A stretch of DNA of 64,000 bases from Streptomyces albus subsp. albus (GCF_000725885.1 NZ_JODR01000021.1:1-64000), one strand, 5' to 3'; shown: positions 30,901 to 39,862, counted from the first letter of the stretch. Notes: generated by a model not told the origin, from the letters alone. Numbers and translations are program-made.

Positions 30901-31480
30901 GGACCTGGCCGGCATCCCGCGCACCCGACCGCCCCACGACTCCCGGCTCACCCGCCACCGGCAGCCCGAACGGCGGCTGCTCGGTGCGGTGTGGGGCCGC
31001 CGGGAACGCTCGTACCTGTGGGAGTTCCCCGTGGCACCGTGGCGGCTGCGCGCCCCCAAGCAGTTGACCTGCAACTGGGGAGACGAGGACAACCCCCACG
31101 TCAGTGTCTACGACTGCGGAACCCGTACCGATACGTCTTCCGGCGCCTCCACCGTCGGGCCGCCCGCCGGGTCCATCCCCCGGCTGCGGCTGCACCTGGC
31201 CGAGCTGTCCTGCCAAGACAGCTGCTCGCGTACGGAGACCCGGCGGTTCGCGGCGGACCGCCCCGGGCCCGCCGCGGTCCGCTGGCGCCCGCACGGCAAG
31301 GGCGGCCCGCTGTACGCGGTACGGCGCACGGAGAAGGTCTATGAGCTGCGTCTGTGGACCGAGCTGCACAGCAGCCGGAACGCCTGGCAGCTGTACATGA
31401 GTGTCCGCGTCGCGCCCCGGCACGCCGAGCTGGCGCAGAAGATCCTCAACAGCGCCTACACCCAGCTCGGCGGTCGGTGA
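27983..31480 (+). CDS. Membrane NACHT-type NTPase (NLR-like) with short N-terminal motif
   Basis: This is a 1165-residue STAND ATPase. Residues 14-38 carry a Gly/Val/Gln/His motif (NRITGGRFGTVVQAERVDAV, then HIHVH) like those starting many actinobacterial NACHT proteins and resembling amyloid-signalling sequences. Two hydrophobic segments follow (about 48-67, 82-100). The NACHT domain has Walker A GAPGAGKT (209-216), Walker B VLPVLDGFDELP (287-297) and a sensor LTSRTREY. A helical/winged region holds GRLPWRLMDFLREAHAKGIL and GVHRFRHIELRNRLA (718-755). Further membrane segments lie at about 495-540, 570-613, 655-692 and 772-793. The last ~370 residues look extracytoplasmic, with several cysteines, and match no family I know. 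GTG 27983 has GGGGGGGCGGCC upstream. It is flanked by housekeeping genes. A sensor or defence role is inferred. Confidence 0.88.
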   Translation: MAGDDSSGRPRWENRITGGRFGTVVQAERVDAVHIHVHETPVPLPRRPVLLWSLTALLTCAAVVLAVRPSGLPGGLVRDERLPLLLALVGAVTMGAAAVGRALERRRLARPRTPLPAHRLDQATERLAGALERQYAREDQLALSPVTTPTPIPVRWRAADPLVTDHEPNVLGVPAGTAARAGSLETDGEFAGIPEFFAGLPRGRLVVLGAPGAGKTVLVHRLARRLLEARGPASGAPVPVVLPLASWNPAEGRGLWQWAAERLSAEHPVPLPTPRTALDLIESGRVLPVLDGFDELPRPSQADALRQLRTSLTTHARYVLTSRTREYTRAVEAAALPMPGAVAVELCPLTVDDLRHYLPRTSRRTSRADPSRTKWSPVLARLADPADTRRETRVLRQVLSTPLMVALARVAYSETDADPAELLGAGRFTTRQAVERHLYDAFLTAAYADAGPALAARARRRAAFLAAHARRLGDTEIAWWRLEQALPSWLRRLSVLPAAVTTALTVRFAGLGAPWWDRWVPVPLWAGCGLAALAYAWHEWGGRPSRVPQQTRLPLSAGTRPAVSWTAVGKAAGWTLLAVGAVYLAYGIAGSHGRRLGAVLAAAFLAYTVLCEVLRRTRRPADPQTAAEPARLLLRDRRTALALGVVPTRGAGEPALVWGLPVILLALWHLLGGRDVVTAGTWLGTVAGAALSTWLHENATSAWGRFTLARLWLATTGRLPWRLMDFLREAHAKGILRQSGGVHRFRHIELRNRLAEDIPAPAPPHGRLHALGEPVGGALGLLGGVLLFSTALGMLDADGVPAPHPGPATTCAVLPREALDALMTDWRRTTRDDTCLAGEQAPFAPEVQVSVQVRAMAPGPGGLSGAQVAHQSFQRMLKFEQGQRRAAAGASGRPSTAMFFDDRPAPGDEAVRVVTRTGLRTSTGTLLQRARFTVRKGNLLVAVRYEEEFASRRRVAAVAESLLRLALGRDDARDLAGIPRTRPPHDSRLTRHRQPERRLLGAVWGRRERSYLWEFPVAPWRLRAPKQLTCNWGDEDNPHVSVYDCGTRTDTSSGASTVGPPAGSIPRLRLHLAELSCQDSCSRTETRRFAADRPGPAAVRWRPHGKGGPLYAVRRTEKVYELRLWTELHSSRNAWQLYMSVRVAPRHAELAQKILNSAYTQLGGR

Positions 31481-31519
31481 ACCCTGCGGCTGCCGCCCGC
31501 CGGCGAGGCCGTCGCGGTC

Positions 31520-31903
31520 TCACTCCCGCGCGCCCGGCAGCTCCTGCACGGGGGTGCCCAGCAGACAGAACTCGTTGCCCTCCGGGTCGGCCAGCACCGT
31601 CCAGCTCACGTCCGCGGGCTGGCCGACGTCCACCTTGCGGGCGCCCAGGGCCAGGAGCCGGGCCAGCTCCTCCTCGGTGCTGGTGCCGTCGGCGCGCAGG
31701 TCGAGGTGGAGGCGGTTGTGGACGGTCTTGGGTTCGGTGACGGGGAACACGTCGATGCCGGGCATCCCGCCGCCGGGCGGGCCCAGGCACAGGCCGCCGT
31801 CCTCCTTCTCCAGGATCTCCCAGCCCAGCACCCGGCACCAGAAGTCCGCCACGCGCCGCGGTTCGACCGCATGGATGCACACTTGTGCGAGACGACTCGT
31901 CAT
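31520..31903 (-). CDS. VOC family protein (glyoxalase-like)
   Basis: This is a compact 127-residue protein with one vicinal-oxygen-chelate domain: [48 protein letters not shown] and [18 protein letters not shown]. The H in CIHA, the H in LHLDL and the E of GNEF are plausible metal ligands. It is convergent with the NACHT gene (39 bases apart) and divergent from fumC. The substrate is unknown. Confidence 0.9.
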   Translation of the reverse strand: MTSRLAQVCIHAVEPRRVADFWCRVLGWEILEKEDGGLCLGPPGGGMPGIDVFPVTEPKTVHNRLHLDLRADGTSTEEELARLLALGARKVDVGQPADVSWTVLADPEGNEFCLLGTPVQELPGARE

Positions 31904-31989
31904 GCGGTGACCCTAGCGACCCCTGGCCGGCCCTGACCAGGAATGTCCGCGCCGTGCGAGATGCTGAGGAGCATGGAGGTGTACGCACG

Positions 31990-33411
31990 ATGACCGACAG
32001 CACCAGCAGCGCCGAGTACCGGACCGAGCACGATTCCATGGGGGAGGTCCGCGTCCCCGCGCACGCCAAGTGGCGGGCACAGACGCAGCGGGCCGTGGAG
32101 AACTTCCCCGTCAGCGGGCAGCGGCTGGAGCGGGCGCACATCCAGGCGCTGGCGCGGATCAAGGCGGCGGCGGCCGTGGTGAACGCCCGGCTGGGCGTGC
32201 TCGACCAGGAGCGTGCGGACGCGGTGCGCGCCGCCGCCGAGGAGGTCGCCGACGGACGCTGGGACGAGCACTTCCCGGTGGACGTCTTCCAGACCGGCTC
32301 GGGCACCTCGTCGAACATGAACATGAACGAGGTGCTCGCCACCCTGGCCACCGAGCGGCTGAGCGGCTCGGACGGCGACGGGCTCCAGGTCCACCCGAAC
32401 GACCACGTCAACGCCAGCCAGTCGTCCAACGACGTGTTCCCCTCGTCCATCCACATCGCGGCCACCGCCGCGGTGACCGCCGATCTGATCCCCGCACTGG
32501 AACACCTCGCCCAGGCGCTGGAGCGCAAGGCGGAGGAGTTCGCGGACGTGGTCAAGTCGGGGCGCACACACCTGATGGACGCCACCCCCGTCACCCTCGG
32601 GCAGGAGTTCGGGGGCTACGCGGCGCAGATGCGGTACGGCGTCGAGCGGCTGCGCGCGGCCCTGCCCCGGCTCGCGGAACTCCCGCTGGGCGGCACCGCG
32701 GTGGGCACCGGCATCAACACCCCGCCCGGGTTCGCGGCGGCCGTCATCGAGGAGGTGGCCCGCACCACCGGGCTGCCGCTGACCGAGGCCCGCGACCACT
32801 TCGAGGCCCAGGGGGCGCGGGACGCGCTGGTGGAGACCTCCGGGCAGCTGCGCACCATCGCCGTCGGCCTCACCAAGATCTCCAACGATCTGCGCTGGAT
32901 GTCCTCGGGGCCGCGCACCGGCCTGGCCGAGATCGCGCTGCCCGACCTCCAGCCGGGCTCGTCCATCATGCCGGGCAAGGTCAACCCGGTGATCCCCGAG
33001 GCGGTGCTGATGGTCGCCGCGCAGGTGACCGGGAACGACGTGACGGTCGCGACGGCCGGCGCGGCGGGCAACTTCGAGCTGAACGTGATGCTGCCCGTCA
33101 TCGCCAAGAACCTGCTGGAGTCGATCCGGCTGCTGTCCAACGCGGCGCGGCTGCTGGCCGACCGCACCGTGGACGGCATCACCGCGAACGCCGAACGCGC
33201 CAGGGAGTACGCCGAGTCCTCCCCCTCGGTCGTCACCCCGCTCAACAAGTACATCGGCTACGAGAACGCCGCCGCCGTCGCCAAGAAGGCACTCGCGGAA
33301 CGGCTCACCATCCGCGAGGCCGTGCTGCGCAGCGGCTACGTCGAGCGCGGCGAGCTGACGGTCGAACAGCTCGACGAGGCACTGGACGTGCTGCGGATGA
33401 CACACCCCTGA
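31990..33411 (+). CDS. fumC: Class II fumarate hydratase
   Basis: This 473-residue enzyme belongs to the aspartase/fumarase superfamily, the iron-free, oxygen-stable fumarase. The signature [10 protein letters not shown] is at 323-332, with GSGTSSNMN (103-111), the catalytic segment [10 protein letters not shown] (191-200) and [14 protein letters not shown] (135-148). ATG 31990 has GGAGG ten bases upstream. With the upstream class I enzyme it gives the cell two unrelated fumarases, of which this one would keep working under oxidative or iron stress. Confidence 0.97.
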   Translation: MTDSTSSAEYRTEHDSMGEVRVPAHAKWRAQTQRAVENFPVSGQRLERAHIQALARIKAAAAVVNARLGVLDQERADAVRAAAEEVADGRWDEHFPVDVFQTGSGTSSNMNMNEVLATLATERLSGSDGDGLQVHPNDHVNASQSSNDVFPSSIHIAATAAVTADLIPALEHLAQALERKAEEFADVVKSGRTHLMDATPVTLGQEFGGYAAQMRYGVERLRAALPRLAELPLGGTAVGTGINTPPGFAAAVIEEVARTTGLPLTEARDHFEAQGARDALVETSGQLRTIAVGLTKISNDLRWMSSGPRTGLAEIALPDLQPGSSIMPGKVNPVIPEAVLMVAAQVTGNDVTVATAGAAGNFELNVMLPVIAKNLLESIRLLSNAARLLADRTVDGITANAERAREYAESSPSVVTPLNKYIGYENAAAVAKKALAERLTIREAVLRSGYVERGELTVEQLDEALDVLRMTHP

Positions 33412-33502
33412 CCACCCCCTTTCCCCTTCCGGCCCGCCCGCCGGTGCGTCGCTGCGGCGCATCTCACGGCGGGCCGGCGGGGCGGGCACCTAAGATCCCG
33501 TC

Positions 33503-34213
33503 ATGACAGCGGAACAGGCGGCGACCACCGGCCACTGGCCCACAGGCACCCCGATCCTGTGGCGCTACCGGGCCAACGGCGCCACATACCCCCACATCTG
33601 CCGCCCCGTCACGGTCGTGCGCGACACCCCGGAACTGCTGGCGGCCTGGCTGGCACCCGGCACCTTGTGCGTCCGCCCCGAGCTGGCGGACGGCACCCCC
33701 GTGCACCGGGAACCCCTCACCACTCGCTACACCAAGCCCCGCCGGGCGGCGTTCACCCGGTGGTTCGGCATGGGCGTGCTGAAACTGGCCCGGCCGCAGG
33801 AGCCCTGGTCGGTATGGCTGTTCTGGGACCGCGGCTGGCGGTTCAAGAACTACTACGTGAATCTGGAGGAGCCCCGGCTGCGCTGGCCGGGCGGGATCGA
33901 CTCGGAAGACCACTTCCTCGACCTGGAGGTCAGCCCCGACGGACGGTGGGAGTGGCGGGACGAGGACGAGTTCGCCGAGGCGCAGCGGGCCGGGCTGATG
34001 GACGCGAAGCAGGCCGAGCGGGTGCGGGAGGCCGGCGAGAGGGCAGTGGCCGCCGTACGGACCTGGGGCTCACCCTTCGCGGACGGCTGGGACCGGTGGC
34101 GCCCCGACCCGCACTGGGCGGTGCCCGAACTGCCCGACGACTGGGACCGGCCGCCCTCCGGCGGGGCGGCGCCCAGGAGCACCTGTCCGCACCCGCCTCC
34201 CGGTGCCCCTTGA
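33503..34213 (+). CDS. DUF402 (FomD-like) protein
   Basis: This 236-residue protein has a central DUF402 beta-barrel (about 75-190): RRAAFTRWFGMGVLKLARPQ, PWSVWLFWDRGWRFKNYYVN and DSEDHFLDLEVSPDGRWEWRDEDE written in part. The family includes FomD, a metal-dependent nucleotidyl-phosphonate hydrolase. The conserved Asp/Glu cluster after WEWRDEDEF is present here. There is no fosfomycin gene context, so the substrate is unknown. It shares its stop region with the promoter of the next gene. Confidence 0.88.
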   Translation: MTAEQAATTGHWPTGTPILWRYRANGATYPHICRPVTVVRDTPELLAAWLAPGTLCVRPELADGTPVHREPLTTRYTKPRRAAFTRWFGMGVLKLARPQEPWSVWLFWDRGWRFKNYYVNLEEPRLRWPGGIDSEDHFLDLEVSPDGRWEWRDEDEFAEAQRAGLMDAKQAERVREAGERAVAAVRTWGSPFADGWDRWRPDPHWAVPELPDDWDRPPSGGAAPRSTCPHPPPGAP

Positions 34214-34240
34214 TAGGCCCCCATACTGCAAACGTAGGAT
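34210..34240 (+). promoter_or_regulatory. Candidate promoter of the methyltransferase gene
   Basis: TTGATA (34210-34215), overlapping the stop codon of the DUF402 gene, and TAGGAT (34235-34240) are good hexamers but spaced 19 bases. This suggests the methyltransferase is transcribed separately. Confidence 0.4.
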
Positions 34241-34317
34241 CAACCTCCGTAAGCACACGCCGCACAACTCCCCTCACCCCCCGGGGACTTGCCCGGCAGC
34301 CAGGAAGGAGCCCAGCC

Positions 34318-35028
34318 GTGAGCAGCTCTGCGGGTTCGGCGGCCAGCGGGACACCAGGGGCCGGTGCCGGTGCTTATGACGGGTACGACCGGACGAGCAT
34401 CGACAGGTCGGGTCAATCCGAGGCGTTCGACGCCATCGGTGACCGCTACGACGAGACGTTCCCGCACAAGGAAGGCCAGATCGCCGGCGCCGCCTGGCTG
34501 GCCGGCCTGCTGCCGCCCGGCTCCCGGATCCTCGACGTCGGCTGCGGCACGGGACTGCCGACCGCCCGCCAGCTGGCCGACGCCGGACACAAGGTCGTCG
34601 GTATCGACCTGTCGTCCTCGATGCTGAAGCAGTGCCGGGAGAACGTGCCGGAGAGCGAGTTCCGCAAACTGGACGTGGCGGACCTGGCCACGTCCGGGCT
34701 GGGCCCGTTCGACGGCGTCGTGGCGTTCTTCTCGCTGATGATGCTCCCGCGCCGGGAGATCCCGCACGCGCTGCGGACCCTGCACGGGCAGCTCCTGCGC
34801 GACGGCCCGCTGGTCCTGGGAATGGTGGAAGCGGACGTGAACGATTTCGCGATCCCGTTCCTGGGCAACGCGATCCGGGTATCCGGCTATCTGCGGGACG
34901 AATTGCGCTCAGTGGTCCAGGACGCGGGATTCGACATCGTGGAGGAGGACGCACGCGCGTACGCTCCTGCGAGCACGGACATACCGCCCGAGATTCAGCT
35001 CTTCCTGCACTGCCGACGACGCCCATAG
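34318..35028 (+). CDS. Class I SAM-dependent methyltransferase
   Basis: This 236-residue protein has a Rossmann-type methyltransferase fold. Motif I is RILDVGCGTGLPTARQLA, followed by KVVGIDLSSSML (acidic end of strand 2), FRKLDVADL, and the motif IV region PFDGVVAFFSLMMLPRREIP. The first 45 residues are Gly/Ala/Ser-rich, then SEAFDAIGDRYDETFPHKEGQ resembles the lead of ubiquinone/Tam-like enzymes. GTG 34318 has AAGGAG seven bases upstream. The acceptor is unknown. It directly precedes a phosphatase gene. Confidence 0.92.
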   Translation: MSSSAGSAASGTPGAGAGAYDGYDRTSIDRSGQSEAFDAIGDRYDETFPHKEGQIAGAAWLAGLLPPGSRILDVGCGTGLPTARQLADAGHKVVGIDLSSSMLKQCRENVPESEFRKLDVADLATSGLGPFDGVVAFFSLMMLPRREIPHALRTLHGQLLRDGPLVLGMVEADVNDFAIPFLGNAIRVSGYLRDELRSVVQDAGFDIVEEDARAYAPASTDIPPEIQLFLHCRRRP

Positions 35029-35077
35029 ACCGCGAGCACCTGGCGCTGGGCGTGCGCCGACGCGCAGCCCCGGATGG

Positions 35078-37114
35078 ATGGAAACCGAACGCGTGACGGA
35101 GCACGAGAAGCCTGCGGCGAGCAGCACCACCGAGCCGACGCCGCCGAAACCCTCGGGGGAGGCCCGCAGCGGCCCCGCGGACGGGCCGGACGCCGCCCCG
35201 TCCGGCCCCGGTGCGGGCGGACACGAGAGAATCCCCGCCCAGCCCCAGCCGCATCCGCCCCACCCCACGACCGGGGCGGCACCCGGCCCCGCCGGGCACC
35301 CCGGCCCGGCCGCCGGCGGTGAGCACTCCGAGCGGGAGCGGCGGGGCGGGGACCGGCTGCGCTTCGTCGGCGCCGCCACCCGGCGCATCGCGCGCGGTGT
35401 CGACCTGGACGAGACGGTGCTGGGGCTGTGCCGCGCCAGCGTGCCCGCCTACTCGGACGCCATCCTCGTCTATCTGCGCGACCCGCTGCCCGTCGGCGAC
35501 GAACGCCCCACCGGGCCGTTCGTGCTGCGGCTGCGGCGCAGCGACCGCATCCCCGACGACCCGCTGACCGCCCACGCGCTGCACCACACCCAGACGGTGC
35601 CGCCCGGCCCGGTGGCCGAGACCGGCGCCGGCCTCACCCTCGGTGTGGTCTCCGGCATGGCGGCGGGCTCCGCCGGCACGGCCGCGGCCCAGCTCGCCGA
35701 GGTGCAGCCCGGCGGTCCGCTGGCCGAGGTGCTGCGCGGGGTACGGCCGGTCTTCGCCGACTCGCCCGCGGCCAGCGCCGCCCTCCCCGAACTGCTGGGC
35801 CCCGACCGGCAGGTGCCCACCGGCAACCGCGCCATCCTCGCGCCGCTGCGCGGCCGGCGCCGGGTGATCGGCGCCGCCGTCTTCCTGCGCCGCCCAGAGC
35901 GGCCCGCCTTCGAGCCCGACGACCTGCTCATCGCGGCGCAGCTGGCCACCCACACCGCGCTGGGCGTGGACAAAGCGGTGCTGTACGGGCGCGAGGCGTA
36001 CATCGCCGACGAACTCCAGCGCACCATGCTCCCCGACGAGCTGCCGCAGCCCACCGGCGTCCAGCTCGCCAGCCGCTACCTGCCCGCCGCCGAGACCGCC
36101 CGGGTCGGCGGCGACTGGTACGACGCCATTCCGCTGCCCGGCTCACGCGTGGCGCTCGTCGTCGGCGACGTGATGGGCCACTCGATGACTTCCGCGGCCA
36201 TCATGGGCCAGTTGCGCACGACCGCACAGACACTGGCCGGACTGGACCTGCCGCCGCAGGAAGTGCTGCACCACCTGGACGAGCAGGCCCAGCGGCTGGG
36301 CAGTGACCGCATGGCCACCTGTCTGTACGCCGTCTACGACCCGGTGGCACACCGCATCGTCGTCGCCAACGCAGGCCACCCGCCGCCCGTCATGCTGCAC
36401 CGCGGCGGCCGTGCGGAGGTCCTCCGCATACCGGCAGGCGCCCCGATCGGGGTGGGCGGCGTCGACTTCGAGGCCGTCGAACTGGACGCCCCGGCAGGCG
36501 CCACCCTGCTGCTGTACACCGACGGGCTGGTCGAATCGCGGCAACGGGACGTGTGGACCGGCATCGAGCACCTGCGGGAGAAGCTGGCGGCCACCGCCCG
36601 GCTGACCCGCCCCGGCGCCGCCGCCCCGCTGGAGCCGCTGTGCGACGAGGTGCTGGACATCGTCGGGCCCGGCGACCGGGACGACGACATCGCCCTGCTG
36701 GCCGCCCGGTTCGACGGCATCGCGCCGAGCGACGTGGCGTACTGGTACCTCGACCCGCGGGCCCAGACCGCGCGGCAGGCCCGCCGGCTGGCCCGCAGAG
36801 CCCTGGCCCGCTGGGGCCTGGACGAACTCAGCGACGCGGTCGAACTGCTGGTGAGCGAGATCGTCACCAACGCGGTGCGGTACGCGGAACGCCCCATCAC
36901 CCTGCGGCTGCTGCGCACGGACGTCCTGCGGTGCGAGGTCGGGGACGATGTGCCGCAGCTGCCGAGGCTGCGGCAGGCCCGCGCCACCGACGAGGGCGGG
37001 CGCGGGCTGTACCTCGTCAACCGGCTGGCCCGGCGGTGGGGGGCCACTCGCCTGTCCACGGGCAAGGTGGTCTGGTTCGAACTGCCCGTCCCGGAGCCCG
37101 AACCGGAGCCGTGA
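35078..37114 (+). CDS. GAF-PP2C (SpoIIE-type) phosphatase with HATPase domain
   Basis: This 678-residue protein is the third member of this family in the window. The first ~85 residues are a disordered Pro/Gly/Ala-rich segment. GAF spans about 95-310, PP2C_SIG about 315-545 (GGDWYDAIPLPG, GDVMGHSMTSAAIMGQ, YTDGLVESRQ, DDDIALLAARF) and HATPase about 560-670 (ELLVSEIVTNAVRYAERPIT, DEGGRGLYLVNRLA). All catalytic aspartates and the ATPase N-box are present, so dual phosphatase/kinase activity toward an anti-anti-sigma factor is possible. GTG 35093 is an alternative start giving VTEHEK. It lies 49 bases after the methyltransferase and is likely cotranscribed with it. Confidence 0.92.
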   Translation: METERVTEHEKPAASSTTEPTPPKPSGEARSGPADGPDAAPSGPGAGGHERIPAQPQPHPPHPTTGAAPGPAGHPGPAAGGEHSERERRGGDRLRFVGAATRRIARGVDLDETVLGLCRASVPAYSDAILVYLRDPLPVGDERPTGPFVLRLRRSDRIPDDPLTAHALHHTQTVPPGPVAETGAGLTLGVVSGMAAGSAGTAAAQLAEVQPGGPLAEVLRGVRPVFADSPAASAALPELLGPDRQVPTGNRAILAPLRGRRRVIGAAVFLRRPERPAFEPDDLLIAAQLATHTALGVDKAVLYGREAYIADELQRTMLPDELPQPTGVQLASRYLPAAETARVGGDWYDAIPLPGSRVALVVGDVMGHSMTSAAIMGQLRTTAQTLAGLDLPPQEVLHHLDEQAQRLGSDRMATCLYAVYDPVAHRIVVANAGHPPPVMLHRGGRAEVLRIPAGAPIGVGGVDFEAVELDAPAGATLLLYTDGLVESRQRDVWTGIEHLREKLAATARLTRPGAAAPLEPLCDEVLDIVGPGDRDDDIALLAARFDGIAPSDVAYWYLDPRAQTARQARRLARRALARWGLDELSDAVELLVSEIVTNAVRYAERPITLRLLRTDVLRCEVGDDVPQLPRLRQARATDEGGRGLYLVNRLARRWGATRLSTGKVVWFELPVPEPEPEP

Positions 37115-37347
37115 CACCACCGCGCGCCCGTCCCGGCCCTGAGCCCCGGCCTGGGCGGCAGACGCGTGTCCGGGCACGGTACGCGTGCCGGGGCCGGGCG
37201 TTGTCTGCCCGGACGGGGCACGGGGTGCGGGTGGGGGTGCGGGGCAGGGGGAGACGGGAGCGGCCCGTCGGCCCGCGGACGGTGCGGTGCGGGCGGCCCG
37301 AGTCGGGGGTTGCGTGGGTTGCGTGGGTCTCGCGGGTGGCAACGCCG

Positions 37348-37409
37348 CCGGCCCGCACCCGGGGTGACCGCCCCCGTGGGGGCGGCATCGGTTCCCGGGT
37401 GCGGGCCGG
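37348..37409 (+). terminator. Nested hairpin after the third phosphatase gene
   Basis: A 16-bp outer stem (37348-37363 with 37394-37409) encloses a perfect 8-bp inner stem (37368-37375 with 37378-37385). It lies in the 505-base gap before ahpD, which shows no other feature except GC-rich repeats of GTGGGTTGCGTGGGT near 37310. Confidence 0.7.
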
Positions 37410-37619
37410 TGGCTGAGCCGGTGACCGGCGTAAGCGGTCCTGCGCCTGGCGCGGGCGGCTGAGTCCCGCTTCACCCGGCGCGGGCTGCTGGGCGCGGCGG
37501 ACGGTGCGTTGTGAGCGTCCGGGCGCCCCTGACGGTCCGGACGCGGTGCGGCGCCCGGGCGCACTGGGCGGTGCGGGGCACCGCACAGCGCAACGCCCGG
37601 ACACGGGACGGCACGGCCG

Positions 37620-38153
37620 TCAGGCGCTCAGCTCGGCTTCGGCGTCCAGGGTGGTGCCGACGGCCTGGACGACCGCGGCGATCTTGAACGCCTCCTGGAT
37701 CGTCTCGCGGTCCACACCGGCCTTGCGCAGCACCTGCTCGTGCGAGTCCAGGCACTGACCGCAGCCGTTGATGGCGGAGACGGCGAGCGACCACAGCTCG
37801 AAGTCGGTCTTCTCGACACCGGGGTTGCCGATGACGTTCATCCGCAGACCGGCGCGCAGGGTCCCGTACTCCGGGTCCGACAGCAGGTGCCGGGTGCGGT
37901 AGAAGACGTTGTTCATCGCCATGATGGCGGCGGCGGACTTGGCCGCGGCGTACGCCTCGTCGCTCAGGTTCTCCTTGGCCTCCGGCTCCAGGGCGCGCAG
38001 CACGATGCCGGAGCGGGACGCGATGGCGCAGGCCAGGACGGTGCCCCAGAGCTGCTGCTTGGGCAGCTCCGAGTTGCCTATGACGGAGCCGAGGTTGAGC
38101 TTCAGGTCCTTCGCGTAGTCCGGAAGGGCCGACTTCAGGTCATCGAGCGCCAT
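37620..38153 (-). CDS. ahpD: Alkyl hydroperoxide reductase AhpD
   Basis: This 177-residue CMD-family protein has the redox centre [14 protein letters not shown], with C131 and C134 and the proton-relay H138. In actinobacteria AhpD receives electrons from a lipoyl protein and reduces AhpC. The helical fold segments ([36 protein letters not shown]) are normal. It starts six bases after the ahpC stop codon, so the two form one operon controlled by OxyR. Confidence 0.97.
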   Translation of the reverse strand: MALDDLKSALPDYAKDLKLNLGSVIGNSELPKQQLWGTVLACAIASRSGIVLRALEPEAKENLSDEAYAAAKSAAAIMAMNNVFYRTRHLLSDPEYGTLRAGLRMNVIGNPGVEKTDFELWSLAVSAINGCGQCLDSHEQVLRKAGVDRETIQEAFKIAAVVQAVGTTLDAEAELSA

Positions 38154-38159
38154 GACTGC

Positions 38160-38714
38160 TCACTCACCGGCCAGCAGCTTGACCGGGTCGAGGGTCTCCT
38201 CGCCCTTGGTCCAGTTGCAGGGGCACAGCTCGTCGGTCTGGAGCGCGTCGAGGACCCGCAGGACCTCCTTGGGGTTACGGCCGACGGAGCCGGCGGTCAC
38301 CATCGTGAACTGGATCTCGTTGTTCTGGTCCACGATGAAGACGGCACGCTGCGCGAAGCCGTCCTCGCCCTCGATGCCGAGCGCACGCATCAGCTCGTGC
38401 TTGGAGTCGGCCATCATCGGGAAGGGCAGCTCGGTCAGGTCCGGGTGGTCCTTGCGCCAGGCGTGGTGCACGAACTCCGAGTCACCGGAGAAACCGAGGA
38501 TCTGGGCGTCGCGGTCGGCGAACTCGTCGTTCAGCTTGCCGAAGGCGGCGATCTCCGTCGGGCAGACGAACGTGAAGTCCTTGGGCCACGCGAAGACGAT
38601 CTTCCACTTGCCCTCGTAGGTCTTGTGGTTGATCGTCTCGAACTCCTTGCCCTTCTCCAGAGAGACGCAGGCAGTCAGCTCGAACTCAGGGAACTTGTCA
38701 CCGACGGTGAGCAC
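38160..38714 (-). CDS. ahpC: Peroxiredoxin AhpC
   Basis: This is a 184-residue peroxiredoxin. The peroxidatic cysteine is C51 in FTFVCPTEIAAF, and C164 and C166 in DELCPCNWTKG are the resolving cysteines. FGFSGDSEFVHHAW-type segments (here LGFSGDSEFVHHAW) are typical of the actinobacterial AhpC group. GTG 38714 has AAGGAG eight bases upstream. The operon is divergent from oxyR and is expected to be induced by peroxide. Confidence 0.97.
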   Translation of the reverse strand: MLTVGDKFPEFELTACVSLEKGKEFETINHKTYEGKWKIVFAWPKDFTFVCPTEIAAFGKLNDEFADRDAQILGFSGDSEFVHHAWRKDHPDLTELPFPMMADSKHELMRALGIEGEDGFAQRAVFIVDQNNEIQFTMVTAGSVGRNPKEVLRVLDALQTDELCPCNWTKGEETLDPVKLLAGE

Positions 38715-38750
38715 GTACACACTCCTTGCACTTGCGGCCAGGATGCCTAG

Positions 38751-38778
38751 ATTGTGCGCATTCCTGGAGGTTGGTCGA
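38751..38778 (-). promoter_or_regulatory. Candidate ahpC promoter in the oxyR-ahpC gap
   Basis: Reading the minus strand, TCGACC (38773-38778) and CACAAT (38751-38756) are separated by 16 bases and lie 37 bases before the ahpC start. The gap is less GC-rich than its surroundings and must hold the OxyR sites. AACCAC (38785-38790 region) and GTGGTT (38827-38832 region) form a long-spaced inverted pair. Confidence 0.45.
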
Positions 38779-38851
38779 TCCCACCTAACCACATGCGGCA
38801 TTGATCACGGAAATAGCTAGAGTTGGTGTGGTTGATTGGAGTGAGTTATCA

Positions 38852-39862
38852 GTGACCGCACCGACCGCGCAGACCTCCCCCGCGCAGCCCGTGCGCCCGT
38901 CCCCGTCCGCGCAGCCGCCGCGCACCGCCCGCAGCAGACAGCCCAGCCTCTCCCAGCTGCGGGCCTTCGTCGCCGTCGCCGAGCATCTGCACTTCCGGGA
39001 GGCCGCCGCCGCCATCGGCATGAGCCAGCCCGCGCTGTCGGGCGCGGTGGCCGCACTGGAGGAGACGCTGGGCGTGCAACTGCTGGAGAGGACCACCCGA
39101 AAGGTACTGCTCTCACCCGCCGGTGAGCGGATGGCGGCCCGTGCGCGCGCCGTGCTCCACACCATGGGCGAGTTGATGGAGGAGGCGGAGGCCGCCCAGG
39201 CCCCCTTCACCGGCGTGCTGCGGCTCGGTGTGATCCCCACGGTGGCCCCGTATCTGCTGCCGACCGTGCTGGACCTGGTCCGCAGGCGCTATCCCGCGCT
39301 CGACCTCCAGGTGCACGAGGAGCAGACCGACTCCCTGCTGGAGGGGCTCGGGCAAGGACGGCTCGACCTGCTGCTGTGCGCGGTTCCGCTGGCGGCGCCG
39401 TGGATACGTGAGGTACCGCTCTTCGACGAGGACTTCGTCCTGATCACCCCGCACGACCACCCCGCGGCCGGCCGCTGCGACCTGCCCCGCTCCCTGCTGC
39501 GCGAACTCGACCTCCTGCTGCTGGACGAAGGGCACTGTCTGCGCGACCAGGCCCTCGACATCTGCCGGGAGGCGGGCCGCACCGAATCGGCCAGCGTGAC
39601 GACCAGCGCGGCCGGACTCTCCACCCTGGTGCAGCTCGTGGCCGGCGGCATGGGGGTGACCCTGCTGCCGCAGACCGCCGTCCGCGTGGAGGCCGGACGC
39701 AACGAGTCCCTGCGCACCGCCTGCTTCGCCGACCCGGCCCCCTCCCGGCGGATCGCGCTGGCGATGCGTGAGGGCGCCGCCCGTCAGGAGGAGTTCTGCT
39801 CCTTCGGCGACGCCCTGCGTGCGGCCCTGGCCGCCCTGCCGGTACGGCCGGCCCTGCCCTGA
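38852..39862 (+). CDS. oxyR: LysR-type peroxide sensor OxyR
   Basis: This 336-residue regulator has an N-terminal winged helix (about 32-90, PSLSQLRAFVAVAEHLHFRE, AAAIGMSQPALSGAVAALEE) preceded by a 30-residue Pro/Ser/Ala lead. The effector domain contains the disulfide switch GHCLRDQALDIC, with C229 and C238 in the spacing used by OxyR. GTG 38852 has GGAG upstream. It is divergent from ahpC-ahpD, the standard Streptomyces peroxide locus, and should activate that operon. Confidence 0.96.
   Translation: MTAPTAQTSPAQPVRPSPSAQPPRTARSRQPSLSQLRAFVAVAEHLHFREAAAAIGMSQPALSGAVAALEETLGVQLLERTTRKVLLSPAGERMAARARAVLHTMGELMEEAEAAQAPFTGVLRLGVIPTVAPYLLPTVLDLVRRRYPALDLQVHEEQTDSLLEGLGQGRLDLLLCAVPLAAPWIREVPLFDEDFVLITPHDHPAAGRCDLPRSLLRELDLLLLDEGHCLRDQALDICREAGRTESASVTTSAAGLSTLVQLVAGGMGVTLLPQTAVRVEAGRNESLRTACFADPAPSRRIALAMREGAARQEEFCSFGDALRAALAALPVRPALP

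Noticed and set aside
38160..38801. A longer AhpC starting at 38801.
   Set aside because: The extra 29 residues match no peroxiredoxin and would cover the promoter gap; GTG 38714 has a strong ribosome site and gives the normal 184 residues.
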